Made by a program: the position numbers and the translations under genes. DNA of 64,000 nt from Nocardia mikamii NBRC 108933 (lineage in GTDB: Bacteria; Actinomycetota; Actinomycetes; Mycobacteriales; Mycobacteriaceae): assembly GCF_001613505.1 (NCBI RefSeq), contig NZ_BDCM01000010.1, positions 248,001-312,000 of the forward strand. The letters run 5' to 3'. This document shows, one piece after another, positions 1 to 9,134 of the stretch. Every line of letters begins with the position of its first letter. Within the stretch, counting starts at the first letter, position 1. The notes beneath the pieces were generated by a model. It saw only the letters and a list, made by a program, of their open reading frames with translations, was not told the origin of the DNA and ran no database searches.

Positions 1-40
1 CGAAAGCGGGCTGAGTACCCCCGTTCATCAACCGCTCGAC

Positions 41-74
41 CGAGGGCCGCGAGCCGATACGCTCGCGGCCCTCG
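41..74. terminator. Strong hairpin downstream of ureD
   Basis: Positions 41-54 and 61-74 form a perfect 14-bp GC-rich stem around a 6-nt loop (CGATAC). It lies about 65 bases beyond the ureD stop. No long U tract follows on either strand, so it resembles the tail-less hairpins common at actinobacterial gene ends. It may also serve a gene off the left edge. Confidence 0.6.
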
Positions 75-138
75 TGTATTCATGTCTGTCGCAGCGCACG
101 GCCGATCCCTCAACCCCGCGGTGGGCCGGCGTTCCTCC

Positions 139-828
139 TCACCCCGCCGCGGCGGTTGGAGTGCGAAAAGTCGCCGGGGTGTCGGACAGTCGCGCGCCCG
201 TCCACGTCGACAGCGAACCCCCGGCTGCGAGCGGTAGGACCGCGGCGGCCACGCCGATGGTCGCGGCGGGGCTCTCGTCGGGGAATCGCAGTTCGCTGCA
301 CAGCGCGCGCGGGGCCGACAGCAGGTCGTCGGCGGCGGTACCGACGCCGAGTTCGAGGCGATGCCGCAGCAGCGGCAGGGCGCAGATGTCGGCGACGAGA
401 TCCCCGCACCAGCGACCGTGATCCTCGCCGGTGCGGCCGATCTGCACGCGTTCGCGCAGACGAATCCGGGCATCGGCGGCCAGCCGCACGGTGGTGACCG
501 CGCGATGTTCGGCTCCGCCGGCGACGACCGTCGGTTCCGGATCGAAATCCAATTCGCCGCCCGCGCCGATGTCGAAGGACCACGACGCCGTCGACATCCG
601 AGTGATGCGGCCGGGCAGCACGATCGTCGCCGCCACCGAGCGAACCACCAAACGGGCACCGGGCTCGACCGCGACGCGGATATCGAGTTCGTCCCCGCCG
701 AGCGGCGTGGCCGCGGCACCGATCAGATGCACGGTATCCGGTCCGGTGCAGCGGACCGCCAGCGCGCCGGTGGCCGCCGACCACGGCCGCGCCCCGGCAC
801 GCGCGACGATGCGAATCTCAGTGCGCAA
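139..828 (-). CDS. ureD: Urease accessory protein UreD
   Basis: UreD is the scaffold of the UreD-UreF-UreG complex that carbamylates the active-site lysine and inserts nickel into apo-urease. The 229-residue product is rich in short beta strands, with a run reading [12 protein letters not shown] typical of the UreD/UreH family. Its length is near that of mycobacterial UreD. It starts at a TTG that overlaps the end of ureG by 11 bases, so translation is probably coupled. It is the last gene of the accessory block ureF-ureG-ureD and a hairpin follows it. Nothing in the reading frame looks broken. Other starts are possible because no good ribosome site is visible. Confidence 0.85.
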   Translation of the reverse strand: MRTEIRIVARAGARPWSAATGALAVRCTGPDTVHLIGAAATPLGGDELDIRVAVEPGARLVVRSVAATIVLPGRITRMSTASWSFDIGAGGELDFDPEPTVVAGGAEHRAVTTVRLAADARIRLRERVQIGRTGEDHGRWCGDLVADICALPLLRHRLELGVGTAADDLLSAPRALCSELRFPDESPAATIGVAAAVLPLAAGGSLSTWTGARLSDTPATFRTPTAAAG

Positions 829-1531
829 CAGCGCTTTCCCCGGCCGCCTCGGCGGCCGCCACCGCGTCCAGCTGATCGCGCACCCACGCCAGCACCGGTG
901 TCGCGGCCGGATCCTCGGTCAGTGAGCTGAAGACGAACGGGCGGCCCGCGCGTACCGCCGCGGAATCGCGGCGCATCACCTCGAGGTCGGCGCCGACCAT
1001 CGGCGCCAGGTCGGTCTTGTTGATCACCAGCAGATCCGAGAACGTCACGCCCGGACCACCCTTGCGCGGCACCTTGTCGCCGCCGGCCACGTCGACGACG
1101 AAGATCTGCACATCGATCAGGCCCGCGGAGAAGGTGGCGGTGAGGTTGTCGCCGCCGGATTCGACCAGAATCAGATCCAGCGGCGGATTCGCCTCGATCA
1201 GATCGTCGATGGCGTCGAGATTGGCGGTGATGTCGTCGCGAATCGCGGTGTGCGGGCAACCGCCGGTCTGCACCGCGCTGATCCGTTCGTCGGGCAGGAC
1301 CGCGTGCCGGCGCAGGAAGTCGGCGTCCTCGGTGGTGTAGATGTCGTTGGTCAGTACCGCCAGCGACAGTTCCGCGCGCAGCTGCCGGCACAACGCCGCG
1401 ACCAGGGCCGTCTTCCCGGATCCGACCGGCCCGCCGATCCCGATGCGAACCGGCTCCCCCGGCGTGCGCACCCGCCTGGGGCGGTCATGGGCGTGATCGT
1501 GCGGTTCGCCATCGATCAGATGCGGCGGCAT
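818..1531 (-). CDS. ureG: Urease accessory GTPase UreG
   Basis: UreG is a SIMIBI-class GTPase that couples GTP hydrolysis to nickel delivery during urease maturation. The 237-residue protein has a P-loop reading [11 protein letters not shown] near residues 32-42. The stretches [13 protein letters not shown] and VINKTDLAP (guanine specificity, NKxD) are diagnostic. Before the core is a short histidine-rich tail containing HDHAHD, a likely Ni(II)-binding extension. This is notable because no ureE is present. A strong ribosome site (AAGGAGAG) precedes the ATG. The gene lies 112 bases after ureF and overlaps ureD. Confidence 0.96.
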   Translation of the reverse strand: MPPHLIDGEPHDHAHDRPRRVRTPGEPVRIGIGGPVGSGKTALVAALCRQLRAELSLAVLTNDIYTTEDADFLRRHAVLPDERISAVQTGGCPHTAIRDDITANLDAIDDLIEANPPLDLILVESGGDNLTATFSAGLIDVQIFVVDVAGGDKVPRKGGPGVTFSDLLVINKTDLAPMVGADLEVMRRDSAAVRAGRPFVFSSLTEDPAATPVLAWVRDQLDAVAAAEAAGESAVAH

Positions 1532-1643
1532 GAGCTCTCCTTCGGGCCTCGACTCTCGACGATCATCGTGGCCGATTCATGTGAACCCGGTGTTACCTCC
1601 CCGGCCGGCGAATCTCCGGCCGGCGGTTGCTCCGCCGCGCAGG

Positions 1644-2276
1644 CTACGACGCGAACAGCGGCATCTCACGGTCGAGATGGCGCTGAGCGAGTACGTCGCC
1701 GAGCGGATCGGACAGGGCGGCCGGGCCCATCGTGGCCGTGCGGGCCGTGTCGTCGCACAGCGCGGCCAGCTCCAGCGTGATCGCCGCGACCGCGGCCGGA
1801 TCGAGTGCGAGCAACCGTTGCGCCGCGGTGGCGGCCCCGGTCATCGTCGTATAGACCACGACCCCGGCGATCTCCACCGGCCGCAGCCCCGCGGCCCTGC
1901 CCACGACACCGAACACCGTGGACAGGTGCGGCCGCATGCCCAGGTCGGACCAATCATGCTGCGGCCATACCTGTTTCGCGAGCCGCAACAGTCCACGGCC
2001 CTGTGCCCGCGAGGCCGTGCGCGCCGCCGGCGCCGGGGTGCGGGCATCGGCTTCCGCCTCGGCCGCCGAGGGCGTCAGCACGCCCGCGCAGACGGCCGCC
2101 GACAACGAGGCCGCGACGAGACCCGTGGTGCGGATCCGGCGCCGCAGATAGGCCGCCACCGTGTCGAGGTCTCGCACGAGCCCGGAACCGACCGCCTCCT
2201 CGACCCCGCCCGAATGCACGTGCCCGCCGATGGGCAGCCGCGAGTCGGCGAGCGACATCACCATCGCGAGACTCAT
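1644..2276 (-). CDS. ureF: Urease accessory protein UreF
   Basis: UreF is an all-helical accessory protein that joins UreD and UreG to apo-urease. The product begins MSLAMVMSLADSRLPIGGH and continues HSGGVEEAV, the conserved N-terminal signature of actinobacterial UreF. I chose the ATG at 2276 because a GGAG sits 6 bases upstream of it; an in-frame ATG at 2282 abuts that site. The protein is 210 residues, normal for the family. It heads the ureF-ureG-ureD block. Elsewhere ureF usually follows ureC directly, whereas here ureC lies about 8.7 kb away on the same strand. Confidence 0.93.
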   Translation of the reverse strand: MSLAMVMSLADSRLPIGGHVHSGGVEEAVGSGLVRDLDTVAAYLRRRIRTTGLVAASLSAAVCAGVLTPSAAEAEADARTPAPAARTASRAQGRGLLRLAKQVWPQHDWSDLGMRPHLSTVFGVVGRAAGLRPVEIAGVVVYTTMTGAATAAQRLLALDPAAVAAITLELAALCDDTARTATMGPAALSDPLGDVLAQRHLDREMPLFAS

Positions 2277-2325
2277 GGGCATCTCCTGCGGCCGGGCACG
2301 ATCTCCGATCCTAGAACCGCGCGGG

Positions 2326-3165
2326 TCAGCCCGCGGCCGCGAAGTCCGCCGAGGCGCTCACCGCGGCCCATTTCTCGGTTTCCTCGGCCCGGACCCGTCC
2401 GGCCGCCCTGGCCGCGGCCAGCGCATCACTGCCCAGCAGCAGGCGGCGTGGCGGTTCGTCCGAGCCGGCCACCTCGACGATGATGCGGGCAGCGCGCGCC
2501 GGGTCGCCCGGCTGGGATCCGTCGTTGTCGCGGCGGAAGCGGTGGACGGCGCCGACGGTCGCCTCGTAGTCGGCTCCCACCGGATGGATGGCCATCGAGG
2601 CGCCCTGCCAGTCGGTGCGGAAGGCACCCGGCTCGACGATCACGACCCGCACCCCGAACGGGGCCACCTCGCTCGCCAGCACTTCGGAGAATCCCTCGAC
2701 CGCGAATTTCGCCGTCTGATAGGCGCCCAGCCCGGGCGAACCACCGACGCGGCCGCCGATCGAGGAGATCTGCACGAAGGTCCCCGAGCGCTGGGCCCGC
2801 AGCACCGGCAGTGCGGCGCGGGTGACGTGCACGACGCCGAACAGGTTGGTCTCGACCTGCGCCCGGAAATCGTCGGCGGTCATCTCCTCGATCGGTGCGC
2901 TGTCGGCGTATCCGGCGTTGTTGACCACGACGTCGAGCGAGCCGAAGGTATCGGTGGCCGCGCGCACCGCGGCCTCGGCCGCCGCCGGGTCGGTGACGTC
3001 CAGTCGCACCGGCAGGAGGTGCGGACCGTAGCGCCGCACCACCTCGTCGAGTTGTTCGGGGCGCCGCGCACCGGCGACGACTCGGTGCCCGGCGGCCAGC
3101 GCGGCCTCGGTCAGCTCGCGTCCCAGGCCCCGCGACGCACCGGTGATCAGCCATGTTCCGGCCAT
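2326..3165 (-). CDS. Short-chain dehydrogenase/reductase (classical SDR)
   Basis: This is a 279-residue NAD(P)-dependent oxidoreductase with a Rossmann fold. The cofactor motif TGASRGLG is at residues 9-16, VNNAG at about 81-85, and the catalytic Ser/Tyr/Lys appear as ISS near 133-135 and YxxxK at 149-153. The substrate cannot be told from sequence. The ATG is preceded by GGAGGAAC. The gene is divergent from a TetR-family regulator across a 147-bp AT-richer region, which suggests the regulator controls it. It ends 50 bases before ureF and belongs to the block that separates the two halves of the urease locus. Confidence 0.85.
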   Translation of the reverse strand: MAGTWLITGASRGLGRELTEAALAAGHRVVAGARRPEQLDEVVRRYGPHLLPVRLDVTDPAAAEAAVRAATDTFGSLDVVVNNAGYADSAPIEEMTADDFRAQVETNLFGVVHVTRAALPVLRAQRSGTFVQISSIGGRVGGSPGLGAYQTAKFAVEGFSEVLASEVAPFGVRVVIVEPGAFRTDWQGASMAIHPVGADYEATVGAVHRFRRDNDGSQPGDPARAARIIVEVAGSDEPPRRLLLGSDALAAARAAGRVRAEETEKWAAVSASADFAAAG

Positions 3166-3312
3166 ATTCGTTCCTCCGTCCCACGTCCGGCCGCTCTCGG
3201 AACAACCGGATACGACTCAACCGTCACATCAATGTAGCACTTAATTTGATTTGCGCTGCTGCAACGTAGCGTTTATTCAATGATCTGCTGCTCACATGGG
3301 TACATTGGAGCG

Positions 3313-3876
3313 GTGAGAGCTGACGCTGCCCGCAATATCGAACAGGTGCTGACCACCGGGGCCCGGCTGCTGGCCGACGATCCGTCCGCGAGCCTGTCGG
3401 CCATCGCCGCCGAAGCCGGCGTGGACAGGCGCACCGTCTACCGCCGCTTCGCCTCGCGCGACGACCTTCTCGCGGCCGTCTACCAGGCTCGATACGACGC
3501 GGTCGAGGAAGCCGTCGCGAGCGCCCGGCTCCGGGAGGCGCCGGTCGCGGTAGCCCTGCACCGGTACGTCGAAGCCATCATCGGCGTCAACCGCCGCTGG
3601 CCGGTGCAGACGGCGAGACTCGTGGCCGACGAGACGATTCGCGAACGCCGCGCACCCCTGATCGCCGAGGTCGACACCTTTCTGCGCCGGGCCACCGACG
3701 AAGGCCTGCTCCGCCCCGGCCTGCCCGAGGGCTGGGTCTCGACCCTGCTGGCACAGCTGATGGTCAACGCCGCCGAGAATCTCCCGCAACTCGATCCCGC
3801 CCGCGCGGCCGACATCGTGGTCGACACCCTGCTGCGCGGCGCGGGCGCCGCGCGCGACATGTCCACCCGCGCTTGA
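3313..3876 (+). CDS. TetR-family transcriptional regulator
   Basis: The product is a one-component repressor of about 187 residues. The N-terminal helix-turn-helix reads SLSAIAAEAGVDRRTVYRRF, typical of TetR proteins, and the C-terminal half is a helical ligand domain. I favour the GTG at 3313. A TACATT hexamer ends 7 bases upstream, so the transcript could be leaderless. An upstream ATG at 3280 would add 11 unlikely residues. It is divergent from the SDR gene, and two related half-sites (GTAGCxYTT) at 3234 and 3266 lie in the shared region. The next gene, an MDR reductase, follows closely on the same strand and may share its transcript. Confidence 0.82.
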   Translation: MRADAARNIEQVLTTGARLLADDPSASLSAIAAEAGVDRRTVYRRFASRDDLLAAVYQARYDAVEEAVASARLREAPVAVALHRYVEAIIGVNRRWPVQTARLVADETIRERRAPLIAEVDTFLRRATDEGLLRPGLPEGWVSTLLAQLMVNAAENLPQLDPARAADIVVDTLLRGAGAARDMSTRA

Positions 3877-3903
3877 CCTAAACAATGGTCGAGGTTGCAG
3901 GCT

Positions 3904-4887
3904 GTGATCATGAAAGCGATACGCCTGCACGAATTCGGCCCGGCCGAGAACCTGCGTTACGAGACGGTCCCTGATCCGCTACCGGGAGCCGGACAGGTCC
4001 GGATCACCGTCGCCGCAGCGGGAATCCACCTGGTGGACACGCATTTACGCCGCGGCCTGCCGGGCCCCTACCCACTTCCGCCCTTGCCGACGATCCCCGG
4101 CCGCGAAGTCGCGGGCGTCGTCGAGTCCGTGGGCTCCGGCGTCGACGCGGATGTGCTGGGCACGCGGGTCGTCACCCACCTGGGCGCGGCGCCGGGTGGC
4201 TACGCCGAACTGGCCGTCGCGGATGCGCAACGGCTGCACCGGATTCCGGACACCCTGGATCCGGCCGCGGCGGTGGCGATGATCGGTACGGGCCGAACCA
4301 CCCTGGGCATCCTGGGATTCGCCGAAGACATCGAGCCGGGACAACTCGCGGTAGTGCCGGCCGCGGCGGGCGGGATCGGCACCCTGCTCGTGCAGTATCT
4401 GCGCGCCGCCGGACTCACCGTCGTCGGACTGGCCGGCGGGGCGGCCAAGGTCGCCACGGTGGAAGGCAACGGCGCCGATCTCGCCCTCGACTACACCGAC
4501 CCGGGCTGGTCGGACGCGGTGCGCGCACGCTTCGGCGAGCGGCCCGCGCACTGGGTCTTCGACGGCGTCGGCGGCGCGGCCGGCCGGGCCGCGGTCGAAC
4601 TGCTCGCGCCCGGCGGCGCCCATCTCGTCTTCGGCTGGAGCGATACCGCACTGGAGTTCGCGCCCGATGAGCTCGCCGCCCGCGGCATCACCTCGCGCTC
4701 GGTCCTCGGCCCGGAAATGCTCGCACGCGGCGGCGGAATCGAGGCCCTGGAGACGCGCGCCCTGGCCGCCGCGGGATCCCGGCAATTGCGCCCGGCGGTG
4801 CACCGCTTCGCCCTCGGCGACGCCGCGGCCGCGCATCGGGCGCTCGAGGATCGCGCCACCGTCGGCAAGGTCGTCCTCGAGCCGTAA
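3904..4887 (+). CDS. Quinone-reductase-type MDR oxidoreductase
   Basis: This medium-chain dehydrogenase/reductase of the NADPH:quinone reductase type has about 327 residues. It has the GroES-like N-terminal domain (core MKAIRLHEFGPAENL) and a Rossmann domain with AAGGIGTLLVQYL as the cofactor loop. The structural-zinc cysteines of alcohol dehydrogenases are absent, as in quinone and enoyl reductases of this superfamily. GTG at 3904 is preceded by GAGG at a 9-base spacing; ATG at 3910 is the alternative. It lies 27 bases after the TetR gene on the same strand, so it may be a target of that regulator. The substrate is unknown. Confidence 0.85.
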   Translation: MIMKAIRLHEFGPAENLRYETVPDPLPGAGQVRITVAAAGIHLVDTHLRRGLPGPYPLPPLPTIPGREVAGVVESVGSGVDADVLGTRVVTHLGAAPGGYAELAVADAQRLHRIPDTLDPAAAVAMIGTGRTTLGILGFAEDIEPGQLAVVPAAAGGIGTLLVQYLRAAGLTVVGLAGGAAKVATVEGNGADLALDYTDPGWSDAVRARFGERPAHWVFDGVGGAAGRAAVELLAPGGAHLVFGWSDTALEFAPDELAARGITSRSVLGPEMLARGGGIEALETRALAAAGSRQLRPAVHRFALGDAAAAHRALEDRATVGKVVLEP

Positions 4888-5023
4888 CCATCGGTAGCTG
4901 ATCGATTGCTGACGTAACCGATTCGTAGCCCCTCGCCTCGGTCGCAGCTCCTACGCTGGAGATCGCGTCTCGTTCTCACGGCCCGCGACCGAGGCCGGCG
5001 GGCGCACGCGAGGAGGTTCGTCC

Positions 5024-5851
5024 ATGCCTGTGTGCACGACGCGTGACGAGGTCGACATCTACTACAAGGACTGGGGTTCGGGCCGCCCCGTGGTCTTCAT
5101 CCACGGCTGGCCGCTCAACGCCGATGCCTGGGACGATCAACTGAAACACGTCGCGGACAACGGTTTTCGCGGTATCGCGCACGATCGCCGCGGACACGGG
5201 CGGTCGGCGCAGCCGTGGGGCGGATACGACTTCGACACCTTCGCCGACGATCTGAACGATCTGCTCACCCGGCTGGACCTGCGCGATGTGACGCTGGTGG
5301 CCCACTCCATGGGTGGTGGCGAACTGGCACGCTACATCGGCCGCCACGGCACCGGGCGTGTGCGGTCCGCGGTGTTGCTGTCGGCTATCCCGCCGCTGAT
5401 GGCGCGCACCACCGACAACCCCGAAGGCGTGCCCGACGACGTGTTCGATCAGATCAAGACGGGCATTCTCAACGAACGCTCGCAGTTCTGGCGCGACACG
5501 TCCGAGGGCTTCTTCAGCGCCAACCGGCCGGGCACCAAAGCCACTCAGGGCAACCGCGACGCGTTCTGGTTCATGGCGATGCACGAGGCGATCGAGGCCG
5601 GAGTGCGTTGTGTCGACGCCTTCGCCTACACCGATTTCACCGCCGATCTGCGGAAGTTCGACGTGCCGACGCTCATCGTGCACGGCGACGACGATCAGAT
5701 CGTGCCTATCGACGCCACCGCCCGCAAGGCGGCGAAGATCATCCCGGACGCGACGCTCACCGTCTACGAGGGCGGTTCCCATGGCATCGCCCTGGTCCCC
5801 GGTGACAAGGAGCGTTTCAACGCCGATCTGCTGGCGTTCCTGCAGAGCTGA
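5024..5851 (+). CDS. Alpha/beta hydrolase, cofactor-free haloperoxidase/esterase type
   Basis: The 275-residue protein has the alpha/beta hydrolase fold. The oxyanion region reads FIHGWP (26-30), the nucleophile elbow HSMGGGE places Ser95, HGDDDQIVPI places an acid near Asp223, and GSHG gives His253. This pattern matches the family annotated as non-haem chloroperoxidases or aryl esterases. In these enzymes halogenation is a side reaction of perhydrolysis, so esterase is the safer role. A GAGGAGG ribosome site precedes the ATG. The cytosolic product has no signal peptide. Confidence 0.85.
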   Translation: MPVCTTRDEVDIYYKDWGSGRPVVFIHGWPLNADAWDDQLKHVADNGFRGIAHDRRGHGRSAQPWGGYDFDTFADDLNDLLTRLDLRDVTLVAHSMGGGELARYIGRHGTGRVRSAVLLSAIPPLMARTTDNPEGVPDDVFDQIKTGILNERSQFWRDTSEGFFSANRPGTKATQGNRDAFWFMAMHEAIEAGVRCVDAFAYTDFTADLRKFDVPTLIVHGDDDQIVPIDATARKAAKIIPDATLTVYEGGSHGIALVPGDKERFNADLLAFLQS

Positions 5852-5860
5852 GCGACCGGT

Positions 5861-6727
5861 TCAGGTGAATCGGATGCTGCGGGCCATCAGCCGCTGCATC
5901 GGACCGCGGGTCAGATCCGTCCACGCCTGCAGCGGACCGCTCCACCACGGCGAGATCTCCACCGGTTTCGCGACGACGGCGTGACACACCAGATCCGCGG
6001 CCTCGGCGGCGGTCAGCCCCGGCATGGAGCCGAAATCGGTGGGCGCGCTCATGCGCGTGTGCACCAGCGGCATGTAGATCGACGTGGCGGTCACGCCGTC
6101 GGCCGCCACCTCGGTCGCCACCGTGCGCAACCACTGGTCGAAGGCCGCCTTCGACGCGCCGTAGGCGGCCCACCGCGGCGCGGGCGGCATGCGCAGCCCC
6201 CAGGTGGAGATGTTGACGATATGTCCGCGGCCGCGCTCCCGCATCGCCGGCAGCAGGGCCAGCAGCAATCGCACCGGTCCGAGGTAGTTGATATCGATGG
6301 TCCGGGTGAAGTCGTGGAAGCGGTCGTAGGACTGCTCGATCGAGCGGTGAATCGAGTGGCCCGCGTTGTTGACCACCACATCCACCCGGCCGTGCGCGGC
6401 GAGGATGTCGCGGGCCAAGGTGTCCACCGCGTCCATATCGGTCAGGTCGGTGCTGTAGGTGTGTGCGATGCCGCCGCCCGCGGTGATGTCGTCGGCCACG
6501 GCCTCCAGCTCCCCCGCCGAGCGCGCCACCATCACCACCACGGCTCCGGCGGCGGCGAATTTGGCGGCGGCGACCTTCCCGATGCCGTGCGAGGCACCGG
6601 TCACCAGCACGACCCGCCCCGACACGGCCTCGCGCAACGCCGCGTCCCGGGGCCGCGACGTGGGATACAACAACCGCGTCGCGACCCGCTCGGCCAGCGG
6701 ACGGTTCGGTGAGGCGGTATCTGTCAC
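5861..6727 (-). CDS. SDR-family oxidoreductase with N-terminal extension
   Basis: This classical SDR has about 288 residues. The motifs are TGASHGIG near residues 43-50, a following VNNAGHS, and AAYGASKAA containing the catalytic Tyr and Lys. A roughly 40-residue lead (AERVATRLLYPTSRP) precedes the Rossmann core, an arrangement I associate with mycobacterial and nocardial SDRs. The GTG at 6727 is chosen because an upstream start at 6823 would run 32 bases into the neighbouring efflux-pump gene. It converges on the hydrolase gene with only 9 bases between stops. The substrate is unknown. Confidence 0.8.
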   Translation of the reverse strand: MTDTASPNRPLAERVATRLLYPTSRPRDAALREAVSGRVVLVTGASHGIGKVAAAKFAAAGAVVVMVARSAGELEAVADDITAGGGIAHTYSTDLTDMDAVDTLARDILAAHGRVDVVVNNAGHSIHRSIEQSYDRFHDFTRTIDINYLGPVRLLLALLPAMRERGRGHIVNISTWGLRMPPAPRWAAYGASKAAFDQWLRTVATEVAADGVTATSIYMPLVHTRMSAPTDFGSMPGLTAAEAADLVCHAVVAKPVEISPWWSGPLQAWTDLTRGPMQRLMARSIRFT

Positions 6728-6791
6728 AGCCGAAACTGTATTGGGCGGCTCGGCCCGGCGGGCCGAAATCGTCACCGCGACCGGGAACGGG

Positions 6792-8318
6792 TCAGCGCGC
6801 TCCCGCCGCCGCGGACGCGGCATCCACCGCGACCGCGCGACGGCGCCGCCGGCCCGAGGTCGCCGCCGCCGTCACCGCCATCATGATCAGCAATGCCGCC
6901 CCGACCGCCAGCGCGGTGTGCATGCCGGTGACGAACGAGCTCTGCGCGGCATGGATCGCGGCCGCATCGCCGCGATGGCGCACGAGCGTCTCGCCTAGCG
7001 TGTCGGCGAAATCGCCACCCGATCGGAACACCAGCGCCGCCAGCGAACCCAGCAGCGACAGTCCCAGCGCGTTACCGAGTTCGAAACTGGTTTCCGAGAT
7101 GCCGACCGCCGATCCCGCCCGCTCGGCCGGAACCGAGGACACCGCGACCTCCGACACCAGGGTGAACACGATGCCGTAGCCGAGGCCCGCGATCGTGGAT
7201 CCCGCGATGTACCAGCCGATTCCGCCGTCGACGCCGATACCGAGCAACAGCAGATTGCCGACCGCGGCCGCGCTCAACGCCAGCACGAACGATCCGCGGG
7301 TGCCGAGCCGGCGCGCCACCCGTGCCCCGCCCATCGAGCACACGAACACCGCGATCGCGGCCGGAATACCCAGCAGCGCCGCGCCCAGAACGTCGCGTCC
7401 GGCCACCGATTGCAGATACATGCTGGTCAGATAGCTCATTCCGGCCAGCGACATCATGCCCACCGTGGACGACCCGATCGCCACCCGGAACAGTCCGCGC
7501 CGGAACAAACTCAGATCCAGCAGCGGTTCGGCGAGGGTGCGCTGGCGTCGCACGAATGCCACCAAGACCGCGACACCGGCGAGGCCGAGGACCACCGAGA
7601 CCGCGTCGACGCCCTCGGCCGCGGCTCGTTTCACCGCGTACACCAGCGGCAGGATGCCGCCGATGGACATGATCACGCTCACCGGATCCAGCGGTCCGCG
7701 ACCGGCGGAGCGATGTTCGGGTAGCAGCAGCGGTCCCAGCGCCAGCAGCACCAGCAGCACCGGCGTATTGATCAGGAAGATCGAACCCCACCAGAACTTG
7801 TGCAGCAGCAGGCCGCCGATCACCGGCCCCACCGCCGAACCGCCCGCGAAGAACGCCGTCCAGACGCCGATCGCGGTGCCGCGGGCCCGCGCGTCGGGGA
7901 ACAGGCTCGAGATCAGCGCCAGGCTCGACGGCAGCAGCGTCGCACCGCCGACACCCATCAGCGCGCGCGCCGCGATCAGGACCCCGGCGCTGGGCGCGAA
8001 GGCCGCCAGCAGCGAGGCGAGGCCGAAAACCGTGGCGCCGGCGAGCAATATGTTGCGCCGGCCGATGCGGTCACCGAGATTGCCCATGGTGATCAGCAGT
8101 CCGGCGATCATGAATCCGTAGATGTCGAGAATCCACAGCTGCTGTTCGGCCGAGGGGTCCAGATGCTCGGTCAGCGTCGGCATCGCCAGGTACAGCACCG
8201 ACATATCCATCGACACCAGCAGCACCGGCAGAATCAACACCGCCAGACCCAGCCACGCCCGCCGGGGGGTTGCGCTCGGCGCGGTGTAACCCGCCGCCGA
8301 GGTCTCAATGCCGACCAT
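6792..8318 (-). CDS. DHA2-family MFS drug efflux transporter (14 TM)
   Basis: This proton-driven multidrug exporter of the 14-helix DHA2 branch (QacA/SmvA/EmrB type) has about 508 residues. Motif A reads GNLGDRIGRRNILL after TM2, and motif C-like GPVIGGLLL lies in TM5, typical of antiporters. Charged residues in TM1 (SMDMSVLYLAMP) match SmvA-like pumps for cationic drugs. ATG at 8318 follows an AGGATAG site. It is divergent from a TetR repressor, and two spaced palindromes lie between them, so it is probably drug-inducible and repressed by that TetR. It is part of the block between the urease halves. Confidence 0.9.
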   Translation of the reverse strand: MVGIETSAAGYTAPSATPRRAWLGLAVLILPVLLVSMDMSVLYLAMPTLTEHLDPSAEQQLWILDIYGFMIAGLLITMGNLGDRIGRRNILLAGATVFGLASLLAAFAPSAGVLIAARALMGVGGATLLPSSLALISSLFPDARARGTAIGVWTAFFAGGSAVGPVIGGLLLHKFWWGSIFLINTPVLLVLLALGPLLLPEHRSAGRGPLDPVSVIMSIGGILPLVYAVKRAAAEGVDAVSVVLGLAGVAVLVAFVRRQRTLAEPLLDLSLFRRGLFRVAIGSSTVGMMSLAGMSYLTSMYLQSVAGRDVLGAALLGIPAAIAVFVCSMGGARVARRLGTRGSFVLALSAAAVGNLLLLGIGVDGGIGWYIAGSTIAGLGYGIVFTLVSEVAVSSVPAERAGSAVGISETSFELGNALGLSLLGSLAALVFRSGGDFADTLGETLVRHRGDAAAIHAAQSSFVTGMHTALAVGAALLIMMAVTAAATSGRRRRRAVAVDAASAAAGAR

Positions 8319-8337
8319 CACCTATCCTTCATTTCAT

Positions 8338-8372
8338 GCGTACGTCGTACGCGACCGGGGTACAGCGTACGC
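8338..8372. promoter_or_regulatory. Two tandem TetR-type operators in divergent promoter
   Basis: GCGTAC-GTC-GTACGC (8338-8352) is a perfect palindrome, and GGGTAC-AGC-GTACGC (8358-8372) is a near copy. Their centres are 20 bases apart, about two helical turns on the same DNA face. They lie between the efflux pump and its TetR gene. The GTAC-N3-GTAC layout is typical of TetR-family sites, so autoregulation plus pump control is inferred. Confidence 0.75.
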
Positions 8373-8402
8373 ATCCGGCCGCAGAAAGGAAAGCGAGTTT
8401 CG

Positions 8403-9134
8403 ATGTCGAAACCTTCCCACCCACCCTCACCTGCGACTTCAGGCTCTCCGAGCCGGTCACAGCCCGAGCGGCTGACGCGAGCGGCGATCGTCGACACCGC
8501 CATCTCGCTGGCGGATGCGGACGGCATCGACGGATTGTCCATGCGCCGCATCGCCGAGCGGATGGGCGTGGGCGCGATGTCGCTGTATCGGCACGTACCG
8601 AACAAGGACGCACTGCTGGCCGATATGACCGACGAGGTCGCGCGCCGCTACCCGTACCCCGCACCGGAATCGGGCTGGACCTGGCGCGACCGAGTGCGCG
8701 CGGCCGCCGATATCGACTGGCAGCTCTACCGGCTGCATCCGTGGGTGCTGTTCACCTTCGCGGTGCCGCGCTACAACTTCGGTCCGCACAGCCTGGCGTG
8801 TCTGGGCTGGCTGACCGAAGGCCTGCTCGAACTGACCGATGATCGCCGCGAGGCCACCGCGATGGCTCTCGAGGTCTGGAGTTATATCGCCGGAATCGCC
8901 CTCCAGCAGGTCAGCGCCACCATTCTGGCCGCCCGCGAGGACGAGCACGACGAATCCTCCGGTCTGACGGCACTTCTCGAGGGCACCCCGCGCTGGCCGA
9001 GCCCGCCCGCGCTGGCGCCCCTCGAAGGCACCGGGCTCGGCGATCTGCTCGATCCGGTGCGGCAATTGCATTCGGGCCTGTCGGCGCTGTGCGACGGTTT
9101 CGCCGCACGCCACAACCGACCCGGCGCTCAGTAG
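8403..9134 (+). CDS. TetR-family regulator of adjacent efflux pump
   Basis: The 243-residue regulator has an N-terminal helix-turn-helix (MRRIAERMGVGAMSLYRHV) and a large C-terminal ligand domain of the TetR_C type seen in TetR(D)-like proteins. The start at 8403 follows an AGAAAGGAAAG ribosome site; upstream in-frame starts would read through the pump gene on the other strand and are rejected. The first 25 residues are Ser/Pro-rich. Divergent orientation and paired palindromes point to repression of the DHA2 pump and of itself. Its 3' end overlaps the convergent SnoaL-like gene by 7 bases. Confidence 0.9.
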   Translation: MSKPSHPPSPATSGSPSRSQPERLTRAAIVDTAISLADADGIDGLSMRRIAERMGVGAMSLYRHVPNKDALLADMTDEVARRYPYPAPESGWTWRDRVRAAADIDWQLYRLHPWVLFTFAVPRYNFGPHSLACLGWLTEGLLELTDDRREATAMALEVWSYIAGIALQQVSATILAAREDEHDESSGLTALLEGTPRWPSPPALAPLEGTGLGDLLDPVRQLHSGLSALCDGFAARHNRPGAQ

